Positions 26,450 through 35,046 of a DNA stretch of 64,000 nt are shown here, piece after piece. Below the pieces are notes generated by a model. The model was not told the origin of the DNA and ran no database searches. It was given only the letters and a program-made list of their open reading frames with translations. The stretch comes from Terriglobales bacterium (GTDB lineage: Bacteria > Acidobacteriota > Terriglobia > Terriglobales > Acidobacteriaceae). The translations under genes were made by a program, and so were the position numbers. The stretch is from contig DATMPC010000022.1 in assembly GCA_035567895.1 (NCBI GenBank), positions 62,001 to 126,000 of the forward strand, written 5' to 3'. Numbering within the stretch: the first letter of the stretch is position 1; every line of letters begins with the position of its first letter.

Positions 26450-26976
26450 GGTTCCGGCCGCCCTCGGCCGGGCTTTGCGTGACCCGTTCGGAAGTGGGCG
26501 ATTTTTTCGTAGAGCAACGGATTACGAAAATATTCTTCCTAATGCCCGCAAGTTCCTGATTCGCCTAGCTCATAAGATTTGGCGAGCAACGGATGAACCT
26601 TGCGTTCTTATGCTGGTCGCGCCATCATGCGAACAGCAATGCTGCATCCGGTTTCCATTTCGGGAAGCGCACGCGCATCTTGGACGGCTTCCGCTCGTAC
26701 CGACAGCACAGGTACGAATCCTGCGCTGGCTGCGAGTGGGACGAATCCCATCGAAATCCCATCTGTGGCCATGGGATTATCCCATCCTGATCCCATCATG
26801 ATTGATGGGATATCCCACTCATATCCCATTAACCACATGGGATTCCCGATGGGATCACATGGGATCTCGTCTCGTAAGTCCTTTAGATCATGGGATCAGC
26901 TCGAAATGGAGTTTTTTGATGCGGCGAAGGTAGGGGTATAGCAGCGATCAGAAGCCCTGCCGGGGCGGCCGGAACC
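26450..26976. mobile_element. 527-bp element with GC-rich inverted ends and ATGGGAT motif cluster
   Basis: Ends 26450-26475 and 26952-26976 are inverted copies (GGTTCCGGCCGCCC then CGGC and GGGCTT, with a small indel). The left end alone also folds (CCGGCCG, loop CCCT, CGGCCGG). Inside, 26745-26896 holds twelve ATCCCAT/ATGGGAT-like heptamers in both orientations, one of them a single-base variant. No convincing gene: the longest frame (113 codons) only translates the motif cluster. It occupies nearly all of the 570-bp gap between xdhC and the mobA-like gene. Classification as mobile is an inference from the ends. Confidence 0.5.
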
Positions 26977-27003
26977 ATGTAATCTGCGAGTATCCTAATT
27001 GGC

Positions 27004-27612
27004 ATGCCGCGCTCTTCCTCACTTGCGGGAGTCATCCTCGCTGCCGGCGCCTCCTTGCGCATGGGACAGGACAAGGCGCTGCTGCAGTATGCCGGACGAA
27101 GTTTTCTGGCTGGAGCAATACAGCTGCTTCAAAGCGTCTGCGACTTCGTAGTTGTCGTAGCCGGAAAGAATTTCGATGTGCTAGGACCAGTAGTTTATGA
27201 AAACTCGGGCTACCTGGTCCTCAATCCGCAGCCAGATCTCGGGCAATTCAGTTCTCTTCGGCTCGGACTTCAGGCCGTGCTCAATCGAGGACGCGATGCT
27301 GCGTGCGTCACTCTGGTGGATCGCCCTCCGGCGGAACTGAAGACCGTGCAGAAGCTGAACGCGTATTTTCTGCTCAGTTCGCCCGAAACAACCTGGGCAG
27401 TAGTGCCGCAGTTTGACGGCAAGCACGGGCATCCGGTGATCTTGGCCCGCGAGATGATCGAAGCTTTCCTGCGCGCGAATCCGTCGAGCAATGCCCGCGA
27501 GATTGAGCATCAGCATCAGGACCGCATTGAGTACCTCGACGTCGATGATCCCCGCGTCGTCCTGAACATCAACACTCCCGAGGATTATTCGTCTCTCCAG
27601 GCTGCCCGATGA
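27004..27612 (+). CDS. MobA-like nucleotidyltransferase
   Basis: 202 residues of the MobA/MocA nucleotidyltransferase fold. The N-terminal signature is LAAGASLRMGQDKALL (glycine-rich NTP loop with the lysine), with TLVDRPPAELKTV where the family has the metal-binding aspartate and KHGHPVIL later. It would transfer CMP or GMP to molybdopterin, giving the cofactor form used by xanthine/CO dehydrogenases or DMSO-reductase enzymes; position after xdhC favours the cytidylyl type. The HAD gene overlaps its end by 4 bases, so these two are one transcript. Confidence 0.87.
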   Translation: MPRSSSLAGVILAAGASLRMGQDKALLQYAGRSFLAGAIQLLQSVCDFVVVVAGKNFDVLGPVVYENSGYLVLNPQPDLGQFSSLRLGLQAVLNRGRDAACVTLVDRPPAELKTVQKLNAYFLLSSPETTWAVVPQFDGKHGHPVILAREMIEAFLRANPSSNAREIEHQHQDRIEYLDVDDPRVVLNINTPEDYSSLQAAR

Positions 27613-28343
27613 CCCCTTCTACATACGGCTGTTTCAATAGCCCAGAGGACTTCGTGGATACAGTCGCCAACTTACGGCCGCAAGTAGCTGCCTTCGACTG
27701 CGATGGTACTCTCTGGTTCGGCGACTCAGGAATGAAATTCCTGTATTGGGAGATCGAAGAAGGATTAATCCCCTTGGATGTCACGTCATGGATCTTGCGT
27801 CGTTATGACGAATACATGGCCGGGCGCGTGAGCGAGGATGATATTTGTGGCGAGATGGTCGAAATTCATAGCGGGATTCCGGAAAAGAAGATCCGCGAGT
27901 TCGCTGCTCGCTTCGTGAATTCGAACGTAATGCCGCATTTCTTTCCCGAGATGGTGACTCTTGTCGAGAGACTTCGCCGTCAGGGATGTGACATTTGGGC
28001 GGTGTCTTCGACGAACAACTGGGTGATCGAAGAAGCGGTCAAAACAATCGGAATACCTGCTGAGCGAGTATTGGCGGTGCGCGTGGAGATTGAAAACGGG
28101 ATTGCGACGGACCGTCTGGGAGAAATGACGTCGGGTCCAGGTAAGGCGCATGCCTTGCAGCGCGTGCTTACACGATCGCTCGACGTAAGCTTCGGAAACT
28201 CGATCTTCGATCTGGAGATGCTGGAGTTGGCGCGGAATCCTTTTCCGGTAAACCCGAACGAAGACCTTCAAAAGATTGCAGAGCAACGGGGCTGGCGATT
28301 TTACCAACCCACGGTGGCGAAGCTCAGCTCGTCAACTGTTTAA
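27609..28343 (+). CDS. HAD-superfamily phosphatase
   Basis: 244 residues with HAD motifs: AAFDCDGTLW (D30 nucleophile, D32 acid), VSSTNNW as motif II, a lysine in GPGKAHAL for motif III and FGNSIFDLEML as motif IV. The fold resembles phosphoserine phosphatase-like members (helical cap after motif I). Substrate is unknown. Its ATG overlaps the mobA-like stop (ATGA), and its end overlaps the convergent IscU-like gene by 20 bases. Confidence 0.87.
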   Translation: MTPSTYGCFNSPEDFVDTVANLRPQVAAFDCDGTLWFGDSGMKFLYWEIEEGLIPLDVTSWILRRYDEYMAGRVSEDDICGEMVEIHSGIPEKKIREFAARFVNSNVMPHFFPEMVTLVERLRRQGCDIWAVSSTNNWVIEEAVKTIGIPAERVLAVRVEIENGIATDRLGEMTSGPGKAHALQRVLTRSLDVSFGNSIFDLEMLELARNPFPVNPNEDLQKIAEQRGWRFYQPTVAKLSSSTV

Positions 28344-28683
28344 GCGCGAGCTTTAAACAGTCGATTGCCAGATGGCTGGCATGGACGCTCTCGTTTGGCA
28401 ACCCGCCGAGCGTCTCCAGCAGTGATTCGCGCTTTATTTTTTTTGCCTCGGAAACACTCTTTCCTGTGAGTACTTCGGTCAAGACAGAGCCGCAGGCAAT
28501 AGCAGCGACGCACCCTCGCACCTGATATTTTGCCTCTGCAATCATCCCGTTCTGAACACGCAACATGAGCCTCATCACGTCGCCGCAGGCGGGATTTTCT
28601 GCCTGAACGCTCACATCGGGTAAGTCCATCGCACCGGCGTTGCGCGGATGCTGGAAATGGTCAAGAAGTTGAGCTGAGTGCAT
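28324..28683 (-). CDS. IscU/NifU-type iron-sulfur cluster scaffold
   Basis: 119 residues. The three ligand cysteines of the scaffold are present: C33 in NPACGD (with the conserved aspartate at 35), C58 in VRGCVAAIA and C109 in AIDCLK; an extra C64 lies near the second. It lacks the LPPVK chaperone-binding motif of IscU (LPNESV region instead) and so is closer to the short NifU-like or SUF-linked scaffolds. Its start codon interlocks with that of the divergent BtuF-like gene (CATG). No cysteine desulfurase is adjacent. Confidence 0.88.
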   Translation of the reverse strand: MHSAQLLDHFQHPRNAGAMDLPDVSVQAENPACGDVMRLMLRVQNGMIAEAKYQVRGCVAAIACGSVLTEVLTGKSVSEAKKIKRESLLETLGGLPNESVHASHLAIDCLKLALKQLTS

Positions 28684-29587
28684 GTCTGAATCTGGAACGC
28701 TTCAGAAAACTGCTGTTCCTGAACCGATACAATCACCTTATCGCATTTTCCGCATGCCAGTTCTCTCCCAGCTCGGCGACTTCACTCCACAGCGTGTGGT
28801 CTCACTGCAGCCTTCGATTACCTCTACAATGGAGCGCCTTGGGCTGCTGGATCGCGTGGTCGCTTGCACGAAGTATTGTGCTGACATCTGTCCGGAAGTG
28901 AAGGAACACGGAATCGCGATCATCGAAGATTCCTGGACCGCTGATTCCGAGCAGATTCGCGCAGTAAATCCCGATCTAGTTATAGCTTCGGTCCCCTACC
29001 AGGTCGAAGCAGTCGCAGAGATCCTCAAATCCGGCGCTCAGTTTCTCGCTTTGGCACCACACACGCTGCGCGATGTTTATGCCGACATCGCCGCGATTGC
29101 CGGCATCATGAACGAGCCGAATCGCGGACACTACTTGATCCGCGAGATGCAAATGGAGATGGAACGCGTTCGATCACGGAATGCGGGCGGCGAGCATCGA
29201 CCGACTGTTTATTGTGAGGAGTGGGGTAAGCCGCTGATTCATTCGCAGCCTTGGGTTGCGGAGCTTGTGGAGGCCGCCGGTGGCCGATTTGTCGGCGAAG
29301 CGGGCAAACAAACTAGCGTAGAGATCATCCAGCAGTTCGATCCGGACATCATGATCGCCGCCTGGTGTGGCGCGGGCGATCGCGTGCCGCTGGAAAAGAT
29401 CATCGCTCAGCGGGGATGGGAGTTGCTCAGGGCACCTCGCGAGGGCCGCGTTTACTGCATCAACGACGAGTACCTCAACACTCCCGGGCCAACTTTACTA
29501 GCCGGCTTGCGCGCGCTTGAAGCCGCTATTAGCAATCGCGAAGCTCCTGGATTGCGTCGCATCACTGCCGCCGTCTCGGCGAAATGA
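28682..29587 (+). CDS. BtuF-like periplasmic-binding-fold protein without signal peptide
   Basis: 301 residues with the helical-backbone (class III) substrate-binding fold of vitamin B12 / iron-chelate binding proteins: PQRVVSLQPSITSTMERLG at the N-terminus, NPDLVIASVPY in the first lobe and FDPDIMIAAWCG in the second. No signal peptide or lipobox is present, so it is probably cytoplasmic, as in the widespread orphan cobalamin-binding-like group. ATG 28682 interlocks with the divergent IscU-like start; ATG 28754 (MPVLSQLG) would leave 70 bases for promoters and is a reasonable alternative. No ABC permease is nearby. Confidence 0.85.
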   Translation: MSESGTLQKTAVPEPIQSPYRIFRMPVLSQLGDFTPQRVVSLQPSITSTMERLGLLDRVVACTKYCADICPEVKEHGIAIIEDSWTADSEQIRAVNPDLVIASVPYQVEAVAEILKSGAQFLALAPHTLRDVYADIAAIAGIMNEPNRGHYLIREMQMEMERVRSRNAGGEHRPTVYCEEWGKPLIHSQPWVAELVEAAGGRFVGEAGKQTSVEIIQQFDPDIMIAAWCGAGDRVPLEKIIAQRGWELLRAPREGRVYCINDEYLNTPGPTLLAGLRALEAAISNREAPGLRRITAAVSAK

Positions 29588-29737
29588 ACTGTTATGATGT
29601 CTCAGCGGGCGGCAAACCAGGGACACTCTCCCCTAATTGGTCCTTCGTGAGCACTGCGTGCCCGAGGTGTTCGCACTTCTGAGGGACATGATTACATTCA
29701 TTGCGCTGCAACATCGTTCTGTCACGATTCCAATCGA

Positions 29738-30157
29738 TTGGATGCCTGCGTGTCGAGTGTGAAGCAGGTGGTAGCGGCACTCATCGTCCGCAATGACAAG
29801 CTACTGATCTGCCAGCGCACAAAAGATCAGCCGATGGCCCTGAAATGGGAATTTCCCGGGGGAAAGATTGAGCCCGGGGAAGAACAAGTCGCCGCGCTGC
29901 GCCGGGAACTGGATGAAGAATTGGGAATCTCGGCAACGATTGGGGAAAAGGTAGCGTCGGTGCAGCATCAATACAAGCGTGGCGGAGCGGTGGAGCTGCA
30001 TTTTTATCGCGTACGAGAATATGAAGGCGAGATGGAGAACCGCATCTTCGAGCAGATCCGCTGGGTGGATCGCCAGGAACTTCCCCGCTTCGACTTCCTT
30101 GACGCCGACCGGGACATCATCCGGCAGCTGGCCAGCGGAAAACTGCTGCAAAACTGA
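29738..30157 (+). CDS. MutT-like Nudix hydrolase
   Basis: Nudix enzyme of the 8-oxo-dGTP diphosphatase (MutT) type that cleans oxidised nucleotides. 139 residues from TTG 29738; GTG codons at 29750 and 29759 are also possible and none has a clear ribosome site. The Nudix box is perfect: G-x5-E-x7-RELDEELGI at about 42-64. The opening VVAALIVRNDKLLICQR and the phrase MALKWEFPGGKIEPGE are typical of MutT. The porin gene follows 13 bases after its stop and appears coupled. Confidence 0.9.
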   Translation: MDACVSSVKQVVAALIVRNDKLLICQRTKDQPMALKWEFPGGKIEPGEEQVAALRRELDEELGISATIGEKVASVQHQYKRGGAVELHFYRVREYEGEMENRIFEQIRWVDRQELPRFDFLDADRDIIRQLASGKLLQN

Positions 30158-30170
30158 CCCGGAGACCGAT

Positions 30171-31598
30171 CTGGAGTGCCGCAAAAACGCAATATTTCGC
30201 CTTCTAAGTGCCGCAGTTTTGCCTCTAATCCTGCTTGTTAGCCTGCCATGCGGCGCGCAAACCGACCAATCAACAGACGCACAAGTCACTGAAAACCAGA
30301 CGGATAACGCAAATTCGGAGTCTGATCCGACTGTATTTCCTCACCCGGCTGCCTGGCCTTTCTACATTGGAGGCCAGCTAAACATGATTTTCCAGGCGCA
30401 TCCCCCCTTCCACGCCAAGTATTCCGGCCCTAACAGCTTCAGAAATGAAGGCGAACATGCGCTCTCCCGAGTGGCAACGCTTTACCTGGGATGGCACGCG
30501 ACGAGCACAACTGAGCTCTTGTTCGACGTGGAAGAGACTGGCGGACGCGGGATCAGCGACGCTTTTGGTCTTGGTGGCTTCACAAACCTCGACGTTGTGC
30601 GCAATCCAGACCTCGGCGCAGCGCCTTATATCGCGCGCGTAATGCTGCACCAGATCATTCCGCTGACAAGAAAGCAGGTCGAAACTGATCGAAATTTTCT
30701 TTCACTAGCCACTTCTCTACCGGAAAAACGCCTGGAATTCCGGATTGGGAAGTTAGGAATGGCAGATTTTTTCGACGTTAATGCGGTCGGAACCGACAGT
30801 CATTTGCAGTTTACAAACTGGACTATCGACAACAATGGCGGTTACGACTACGCGGCAGACACTCGCGGCTACACGTATGGAGCCATTGTCGAGTACCAAT
30901 CACCACGTTGGGGAGTGCGCTTTGGCGAGATGTTGATGCCGAAGGTCGCAAATGGCATTGATCTGGACTTCAATCTGCAACGCGCACGAGCCGAAAATCT
31001 GGAATTTGAGCTGCGTCCAACGCTGATCAGAGGCCGGAAAACCACGATCAAACCGCTTGCGTATCTGAATCATGCCAACATGGGTAGCTATCGAGAGGCG
31101 ATCAATGCGTTCCTTAGCGGCCGCGATCGCACGCCCGATGTAACCGCGCAACGCCATCAGGGAACCCTGAAACAAGGCTTCGGACTGAATTTCGAGCAGG
31201 AGCTTCCTGCTTCTTTGCGTTTCTACTTCCGCGTCGGATGGAACGAAGGCAAGCACGAGTCGTTCGCATACACCGAAGTGAACAACACGTTTTCGGCCGG
31301 AGCCGACATCTCGGGCGAGCGTTGGGACAGAAAATTCGACCGGATTGGCCTGGCTGGAGTGACCAACGGCCTCTCGCGCGACCATCGAGAATATCTCGCA
31401 CTTGGAGGACTCGGATTTCTGCTCGGCGATGGGAACCTGAATTACGGACGGGAAAAGATTCTCGAGAGCTATTACAACGCTCACGTATGGCGCGGAGTGT
31501 ATCTCGCTGCACTACTCCAGTACATCACCAATCCTGGATACAACCGCGATCGCGGGCCCGCAATAGTCCCGGGAACGCGTCTGCACGTCGATTTCTGA
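30171..31598 (+). CDS. OprB-like carbohydrate porin with apparent CTG start
   Basis: 475-residue outer-membrane beta-barrel resembling carbohydrate-selective OprB porins (GKLGMADFFDVN, ATLYLGWHATS, closing PGTRLHVDF with terminal Phe, as for Bam-inserted barrels). The frame has no ATG, GTG or TTG between the middle of the Nudix gene and the hydrophobic core of the signal peptide. A CTG at 30171 is preceded by GGAG (30161-30164) at 6-base spacing and gives an ideal signal sequence (ECRKNAIFRLLSAAVLPLIL then SLPCGAQ). That CTG is therefore taken as the start. Convergent with the Nramp-like gene. Confidence 0.8.
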   Translation: MECRKNAIFRLLSAAVLPLILLVSLPCGAQTDQSTDAQVTENQTDNANSESDPTVFPHPAAWPFYIGGQLNMIFQAHPPFHAKYSGPNSFRNEGEHALSRVATLYLGWHATSTTELLFDVEETGGRGISDAFGLGGFTNLDVVRNPDLGAAPYIARVMLHQIIPLTRKQVETDRNFLSLATSLPEKRLEFRIGKLGMADFFDVNAVGTDSHLQFTNWTIDNNGGYDYAADTRGYTYGAIVEYQSPRWGVRFGEMLMPKVANGIDLDFNLQRARAENLEFELRPTLIRGRKTTIKPLAYLNHANMGSYREAINAFLSGRDRTPDVTAQRHQGTLKQGFGLNFEQELPASLRFYFRVGWNEGKHESFAYTEVNNTFSAGADISGERWDRKFDRIGLAGVTNGLSRDHREYLALGGLGFLLGDGNLNYGREKILESYYNAHVWRGVYLAALLQYITNPGYNRDRGPAIVPGTRLHVDF

Positions 31599-31613
31599 CC
31601 ACTACGTGCGCGG

Positions 31614-32867
31614 CTATTTCTGCGTAAACGGATAAGCCAGCGACAACAAAATCAGCACAACTGTGGTTGCCCAGGCGATCGTGTTGAAGAGCCGAGAGTT
31701 CGTGTGACTTCCCATAAGCTCTTTCTTGTTGATCAGCAGCAGCATGAAGATCAGCACCGCTGGAAGAGCGACGCCGTTAATCACCTGCGACAGAATCGAA
31801 ACTTTCACCAGCGGAACGCCAGGAAGCAGGACAAATCCCGCTCCAGCGGCTAGAAGAATCGTGTAGAGCCAGTAGAAGACCGGAGCTTCTTTAAAGCTGT
31901 GATCGACTCCAGACTCGAACCCCAGGCCCTCGCACACCGTGTAAGCAGTGGAGATGGGCAAAATCGACGCGGCGAACAGCGATGCATTGAACAATCCTGC
32001 AGCAAAGAGCAAATAAGCGTAGTTCCCGACGAGCGGCCTCAGAGCCTGCGCCGCATCTGTAGGATCGTGAATGTCCGTGTGTCCGGCGGCAAAGAGGGTT
32101 GCCGCGCAGGCGATGATGATGAACCACGCAACTACATCGGTGAACACACATCCTACGATCACGTCAAGCCGCGAGGCAGCGTACTGCTTGATGTTGACTC
32201 GCTTCTCTGCCACAGAAGCCTGCAGATAAAACTGCATCCAGGGAGCAATGGTTGTGCCTACGAGGGCGATGATCATGTACACGTATGCAGAGTTGCGAAA
32301 ATCCTGAGCGTGGGGCGGACGAAGCGTGTTGACGAACGCTGTGCTCCAGTCCGGACGAGCGAGCACCCCCGCGATGATGTAAGCGACGTAGAAGAACGAA
32401 GCGCCCAGAAAGACTTTTTCTACGCTCTGGTATGTTCCCTTAACCACAATGAACCAGACGATCACCGCACAAACTGGAACGCTGATGTAGCGGTTGATAC
32501 CGAACAATTCCAAGCTGCCAGCGATTCCAAGGAACTCTGTGATGACATTGCCGAAGTTGACAATCACCAGCGCAAACATCATGAGAAACGTTGCGCGGAT
32601 GCCGAATTCTTCGCGGATCAGGTCGCTCAAACCTTTGCCGGTGGCGGCGCCCATGCGCGCACACATCTCCTGGATCACAATCAGGGAGATCGTGATGGGA
32701 ACCATGGTCCAGAGCAGCGAGTATCCGAACTGCGCCCCCGCCTGAGAGTAGGTGAAGATGCCGCCCGCATCGTTGTCCACGTTGGCCGTGATGAATCCCG
32801 GGCCAACGACGGAAAAGAACAGCAGGAGTTTGATCCACCATCGAGACAGTATTCTCTTAGGTCTCAC
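31614..32867 (-). CDS. Nramp-family transporter with divergent metal site (NRMT-like)
   Basis: 417 residues, about 11 membrane helices, LeuT fold. In helix 1 the canonical DPGN is D33-A-G-G36 (TANVDNDAGG), and in helix 6 the canonical MPH is A208-P-W210 (GTTIAPWMQFY). The methionine that gives Nramp its preference for Mn and Fe is thus alanine, the proton-linked histidine is tryptophan and the asparagine is glycine. Known Nramp-related magnesium transporters (NRMT) have substitutions at these places. The next gene upstream encodes an MgtE_N/CBS protein, the magnesium-sensing part of MgtE, which supports Mg2+ as the substrate. Mn2+ transport cannot be excluded from sequence. Confidence 0.88.
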   Translation of the reverse strand: MRPKRILSRWWIKLLLFFSVVGPGFITANVDNDAGGIFTYSQAGAQFGYSLLWTMVPITISLIVIQEMCARMGAATGKGLSDLIREEFGIRATFLMMFALVIVNFGNVITEFLGIAGSLELFGINRYISVPVCAVIVWFIVVKGTYQSVEKVFLGASFFYVAYIIAGVLARPDWSTAFVNTLRPPHAQDFRNSAYVYMIIALVGTTIAPWMQFYLQASVAEKRVNIKQYAASRLDVIVGCVFTDVVAWFIIIACAATLFAAGHTDIHDPTDAAQALRPLVGNYAYLLFAAGLFNASLFAASILPISTAYTVCEGLGFESGVDHSFKEAPVFYWLYTILLAAGAGFVLLPGVPLVKVSILSQVINGVALPAVLIFMLLLINKKELMGSHTNSRLFNTIAWATTVVLILLSLAYPFTQK

Positions 32868-32964
32868 TCAGACGCTCACATCAGAATGTCGGGATTACAC
32901 TTCGCGAACGCGAAGCAATCCAGAATAAATGGGGAATGGGATTCGGTCAGCCGGAAAAATCTTT

Positions 32965-33116
32965 TTCACCACGGAGACACGGAGGTCACTGAGAACAGCC
33001 GGGAAAGAATGTAAACCTACGCCTGGGATCGTGTTGCTCAGAGCTTTTAAAGCGCTCACAATGCAACCGCAATTTTTTTTGGCTGTTCTCAGTGGTCTCC
33101 GTGTCTCCGTGGTGAA
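32965..33116. repeat. CACGGAGN inverted repeat with 36-base arms
   Basis: Arms of 36 bases (start TTCACCACGGAGACACGG, end CTGAGAACAGCC) with two mismatches, enclosing about 80 bases. It lies between the Nramp-like gene and the MgtE_N/CBS gene, both leftward. A run of eight T lies near the inner end of the right arm. Confidence 0.92.
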
Positions 33117-33129
33117 TACGCTTTTGGTT

Positions 33130-34440
33130 TCACCGCTGCTCGCGCAGCAGCGTGATCACGTCGTCCGCCGTGATAATTCCCCGTAGGCGTTGCTCGTTAT
33201 CGACGACGGGCAGCGTGTAGAGGTTGTACTTATCCATGAGTTCAGCAACTTTGTTCTGCTTCTCGTTCTCCTTAACAAAAACCAGCGGTTTGGCAGTGAG
33301 TTCCTTTAGAGGTTTTGTTGGCGAGTTGAGCACGATTCGCTGCAATGGGACTGACCCGGATAACTTGCCGTCGGCGTCCACCAGATAAATTGTTGCTACG
33401 CTCTCGACTCCGCCTTCAAAACTCCGCAGAAGCTCGATGGCCTGACCGGCAGTGGCATCCTCTGGAGCAGCGAGGAACTCGGTCGTCATACGACCGGCCG
33501 CGGTCTTCTCGCCGTGTTCGAGCAACTCTGAGACCTCTTCGCGCTCCGCGGGCTCCATTTCTTCCAGGATCTCTTCAGAACGCTCCTCAGGAAGCTGGTC
33601 TAACAGGTCAGCGGCGGCATCGGGATCCATCTCCTCCACGATGTCGGCGGCACGCTCGGGATCAAGCGATTCGACGATCGATGCCTGAATGTCCCGATCA
33701 ACTTCTTCCAAGGCCTCGGCAGCAACTCCTTCGTCCAGAGTCTCAAAAACAGCTTCACGCTCGGCGGGAGCCAGATCTTCAACGATATCGGCAATGTCCG
33801 CGGGATGGAGCTGCGACAGCCGCTCGTGCTCGATTCGCAGTTTTACTCGACGCGCAGGATCGGTCTCAATGAGATCAACAAATTCCCAGGGAATCACTCT
33901 CGGTTTCAATCTTCTGACCACGGCCTCGATGGCGGCAGCAGGCGCCACACCCTTCAGCAGTCGCCGGACGGCACCGCGCAGACCTACATCAACCTCAGAG
34001 ATCTTTATGTTCACCCCACCGTTCGCGGGTTCAGGGTGCAAGTCAACGTCGTTCACGCGGACGACCTTGCGTCCGTGGACGTCGATGATTTGCTGATCAA
34101 GAAGGTCACGTTCCAGCAGAAAGAAGTCGTCGAGAGTCTCTGCGTGAGGCCATTCCGAAGCCGGAGAAGAGGCGCGCACTTGCGCGTCAGCCCCGATCTG
34201 AATCATGCTGGGCACAAGGAAGCGGTCGCCCGTCGCAGTCTTGATTACCAGCCCGGAAACTCGGTTTGGATCTTCCTGAGGACGCATGGCTACTTCTCTC
34301 ACCTTGCCTCCGACTGCGCCGCTGGAGTCGGTAACACGCGTTCCAAGAAGTCGCGAAAGTGCTAAACCGTGGTTCACAATCGCAGAATAGCGCAAAAGAT
34401 TGCGTACGAATGAATCTTCCGCTTTCAAACAGCGCAACAC
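33130..34440 (-). CDS. PRC-barrel / MgtE_N / CBS-pair protein (stand-alone magnesium sensor)
   Basis: 436 residues with no membrane helix. Order of domains: PRC-barrel-like region (about 30-110: GTRVTDSSGAVGGKVREV), a second PRC-like stretch (LDQQIIDVHGRKVVRVNDV), the MgtE_N superhelix (about 205-315, acidic LxPADIADIVEDL repeats) and a pair of CBS domains (about 325-436: AGRMTTEFLAAPED; LPVVDNEQRLRGIITADDV). In MgtE these MgtE_N and CBS parts bind Mg2+ and close the channel. Here the channel part is missing and an Nramp-like transporter follows instead, so this is probably its regulatory subunit. The start is uncertain by some 20 residues. Confidence 0.88.
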   Translation of the reverse strand: MLRCLKAEDSFVRNLLRYSAIVNHGLALSRLLGTRVTDSSGAVGGKVREVAMRPQEDPNRVSGLVIKTATGDRFLVPSMIQIGADAQVRASSPASEWPHAETLDDFFLLERDLLDQQIIDVHGRKVVRVNDVDLHPEPANGGVNIKISEVDVGLRGAVRRLLKGVAPAAAIEAVVRRLKPRVIPWEFVDLIETDPARRVKLRIEHERLSQLHPADIADIVEDLAPAEREAVFETLDEGVAAEALEEVDRDIQASIVESLDPERAADIVEEMDPDAAADLLDQLPEERSEEILEEMEPAEREEVSELLEHGEKTAAGRMTTEFLAAPEDATAGQAIELLRSFEGGVESVATIYLVDADGKLSGSVPLQRIVLNSPTKPLKELTAKPLVFVKENEKQNKVAELMDKYNLYTLPVVDNEQRLRGIITADDVITLLREQR

Positions 34441-34602
34441 GGCGGGAATGCTGAAAATTCAGATACCTTGATAGGCTGTACACAGCAATCGATTGACAGA
34501 CTCGCAAGTGACAGGCAAACTACCGATTTCACTTGAGCAGGCAAGGCCAACGCAGCTTAAGGGGTGCGGAGGTGCGATACGGTCGGCTCGGAAAATGAGT
34601 TC

Positions 34603-35046
34603 ATGACCTTAGAACGGGTCTCATACACGCTGGATTCCACGCTCGACAGCGTAAATAAGGCAGAACAAACGGCTGAAGCATTGGCTGCGAAAATGCCTTT
34701 TGAAGAAGAAGATTGTCATCGGATCGCTATGGCTGTTCGGGAAGCGGCGGTGAATGCCGTCTTGCATGGGAATGCATACGATCCAAAAAAGAAGATGACG
34801 GTGTCTTTCGAGAATACCGGCAACTCTTTGGTCATCAAGATCGCCGACCAGGGCCGTGGGCTCCGGGATGAAGACATTCCCGATCCCTTGGCGGAAGAAA
34901 ACCTGCTCAAGCAGTCCGGGCGAGGTATTTTTCTCATCCGCTCATTTATGGACGAGGTAAAGATTCGGCAACTGGAGCCCGGCACGGAAATCACGCTGGT
35001 CAAACACATCGGCCATTCAGGAACGGCCACGGAGGAACGACAGTGA
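34603..35046 (+). CDS. anti-sigma-factor-type histidine kinase-like ATPase (RsbW/SpoIIAB-like)
   Basis: 147 residues from ATG 34603 (the frame extends 13 codons upstream). HATPase_c_2 domain: N-box REAAVNAVLHGN, G1-box DQGRGLRDEDIPDP and G2 region QSGRGIFLIRSFMDEV. Such proteins bind a sigma factor or another target and phosphorylate a STAS antagonist. The next gene is that STAS protein and overlaps it by 4 bases (GTGA), so they form a partner-switch module. No sigma factor or PP2C phosphatase is adjacent. Confidence 0.9.
   Translation: MTLERVSYTLDSTLDSVNKAEQTAEALAAKMPFEEEDCHRIAMAVREAAVNAVLHGNAYDPKKKMTVSFENTGNSLVIKIADQGRGLRDEDIPDPLAEENLLKQSGRGIFLIRSFMDEVKIRQLEPGTEITLVKHIGHSGTATEERQ

Noticed and set aside
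26145-26801. 218-codon frame on the + strand
   Set aside because: Overlaps the end of xdhC in another frame and runs into the ORF-less element; arginine-rich shadow composition.
26600-26941. 113-codon frame inside the 527-bp element
   Set aside because: It merely translates the ATGGGAT/ATCCCAT cluster; no start signal or family resemblance.
29588-29737. Small RNA gene between the BtuF-like and MutT-like genes
   Set aside because: Some short pairings exist, but no match to tmRNA, SRP RNA, 6S RNA or a riboswitch could be made out.
31899-33014. 371-codon open frame on the + strand
   Set aside because: It lies antisense to the Nramp-like gene, has no recognisable domain, and its composition (His/Asp/Arg-rich) is that of a reverse-frame shadow; its end is read through a repeat.
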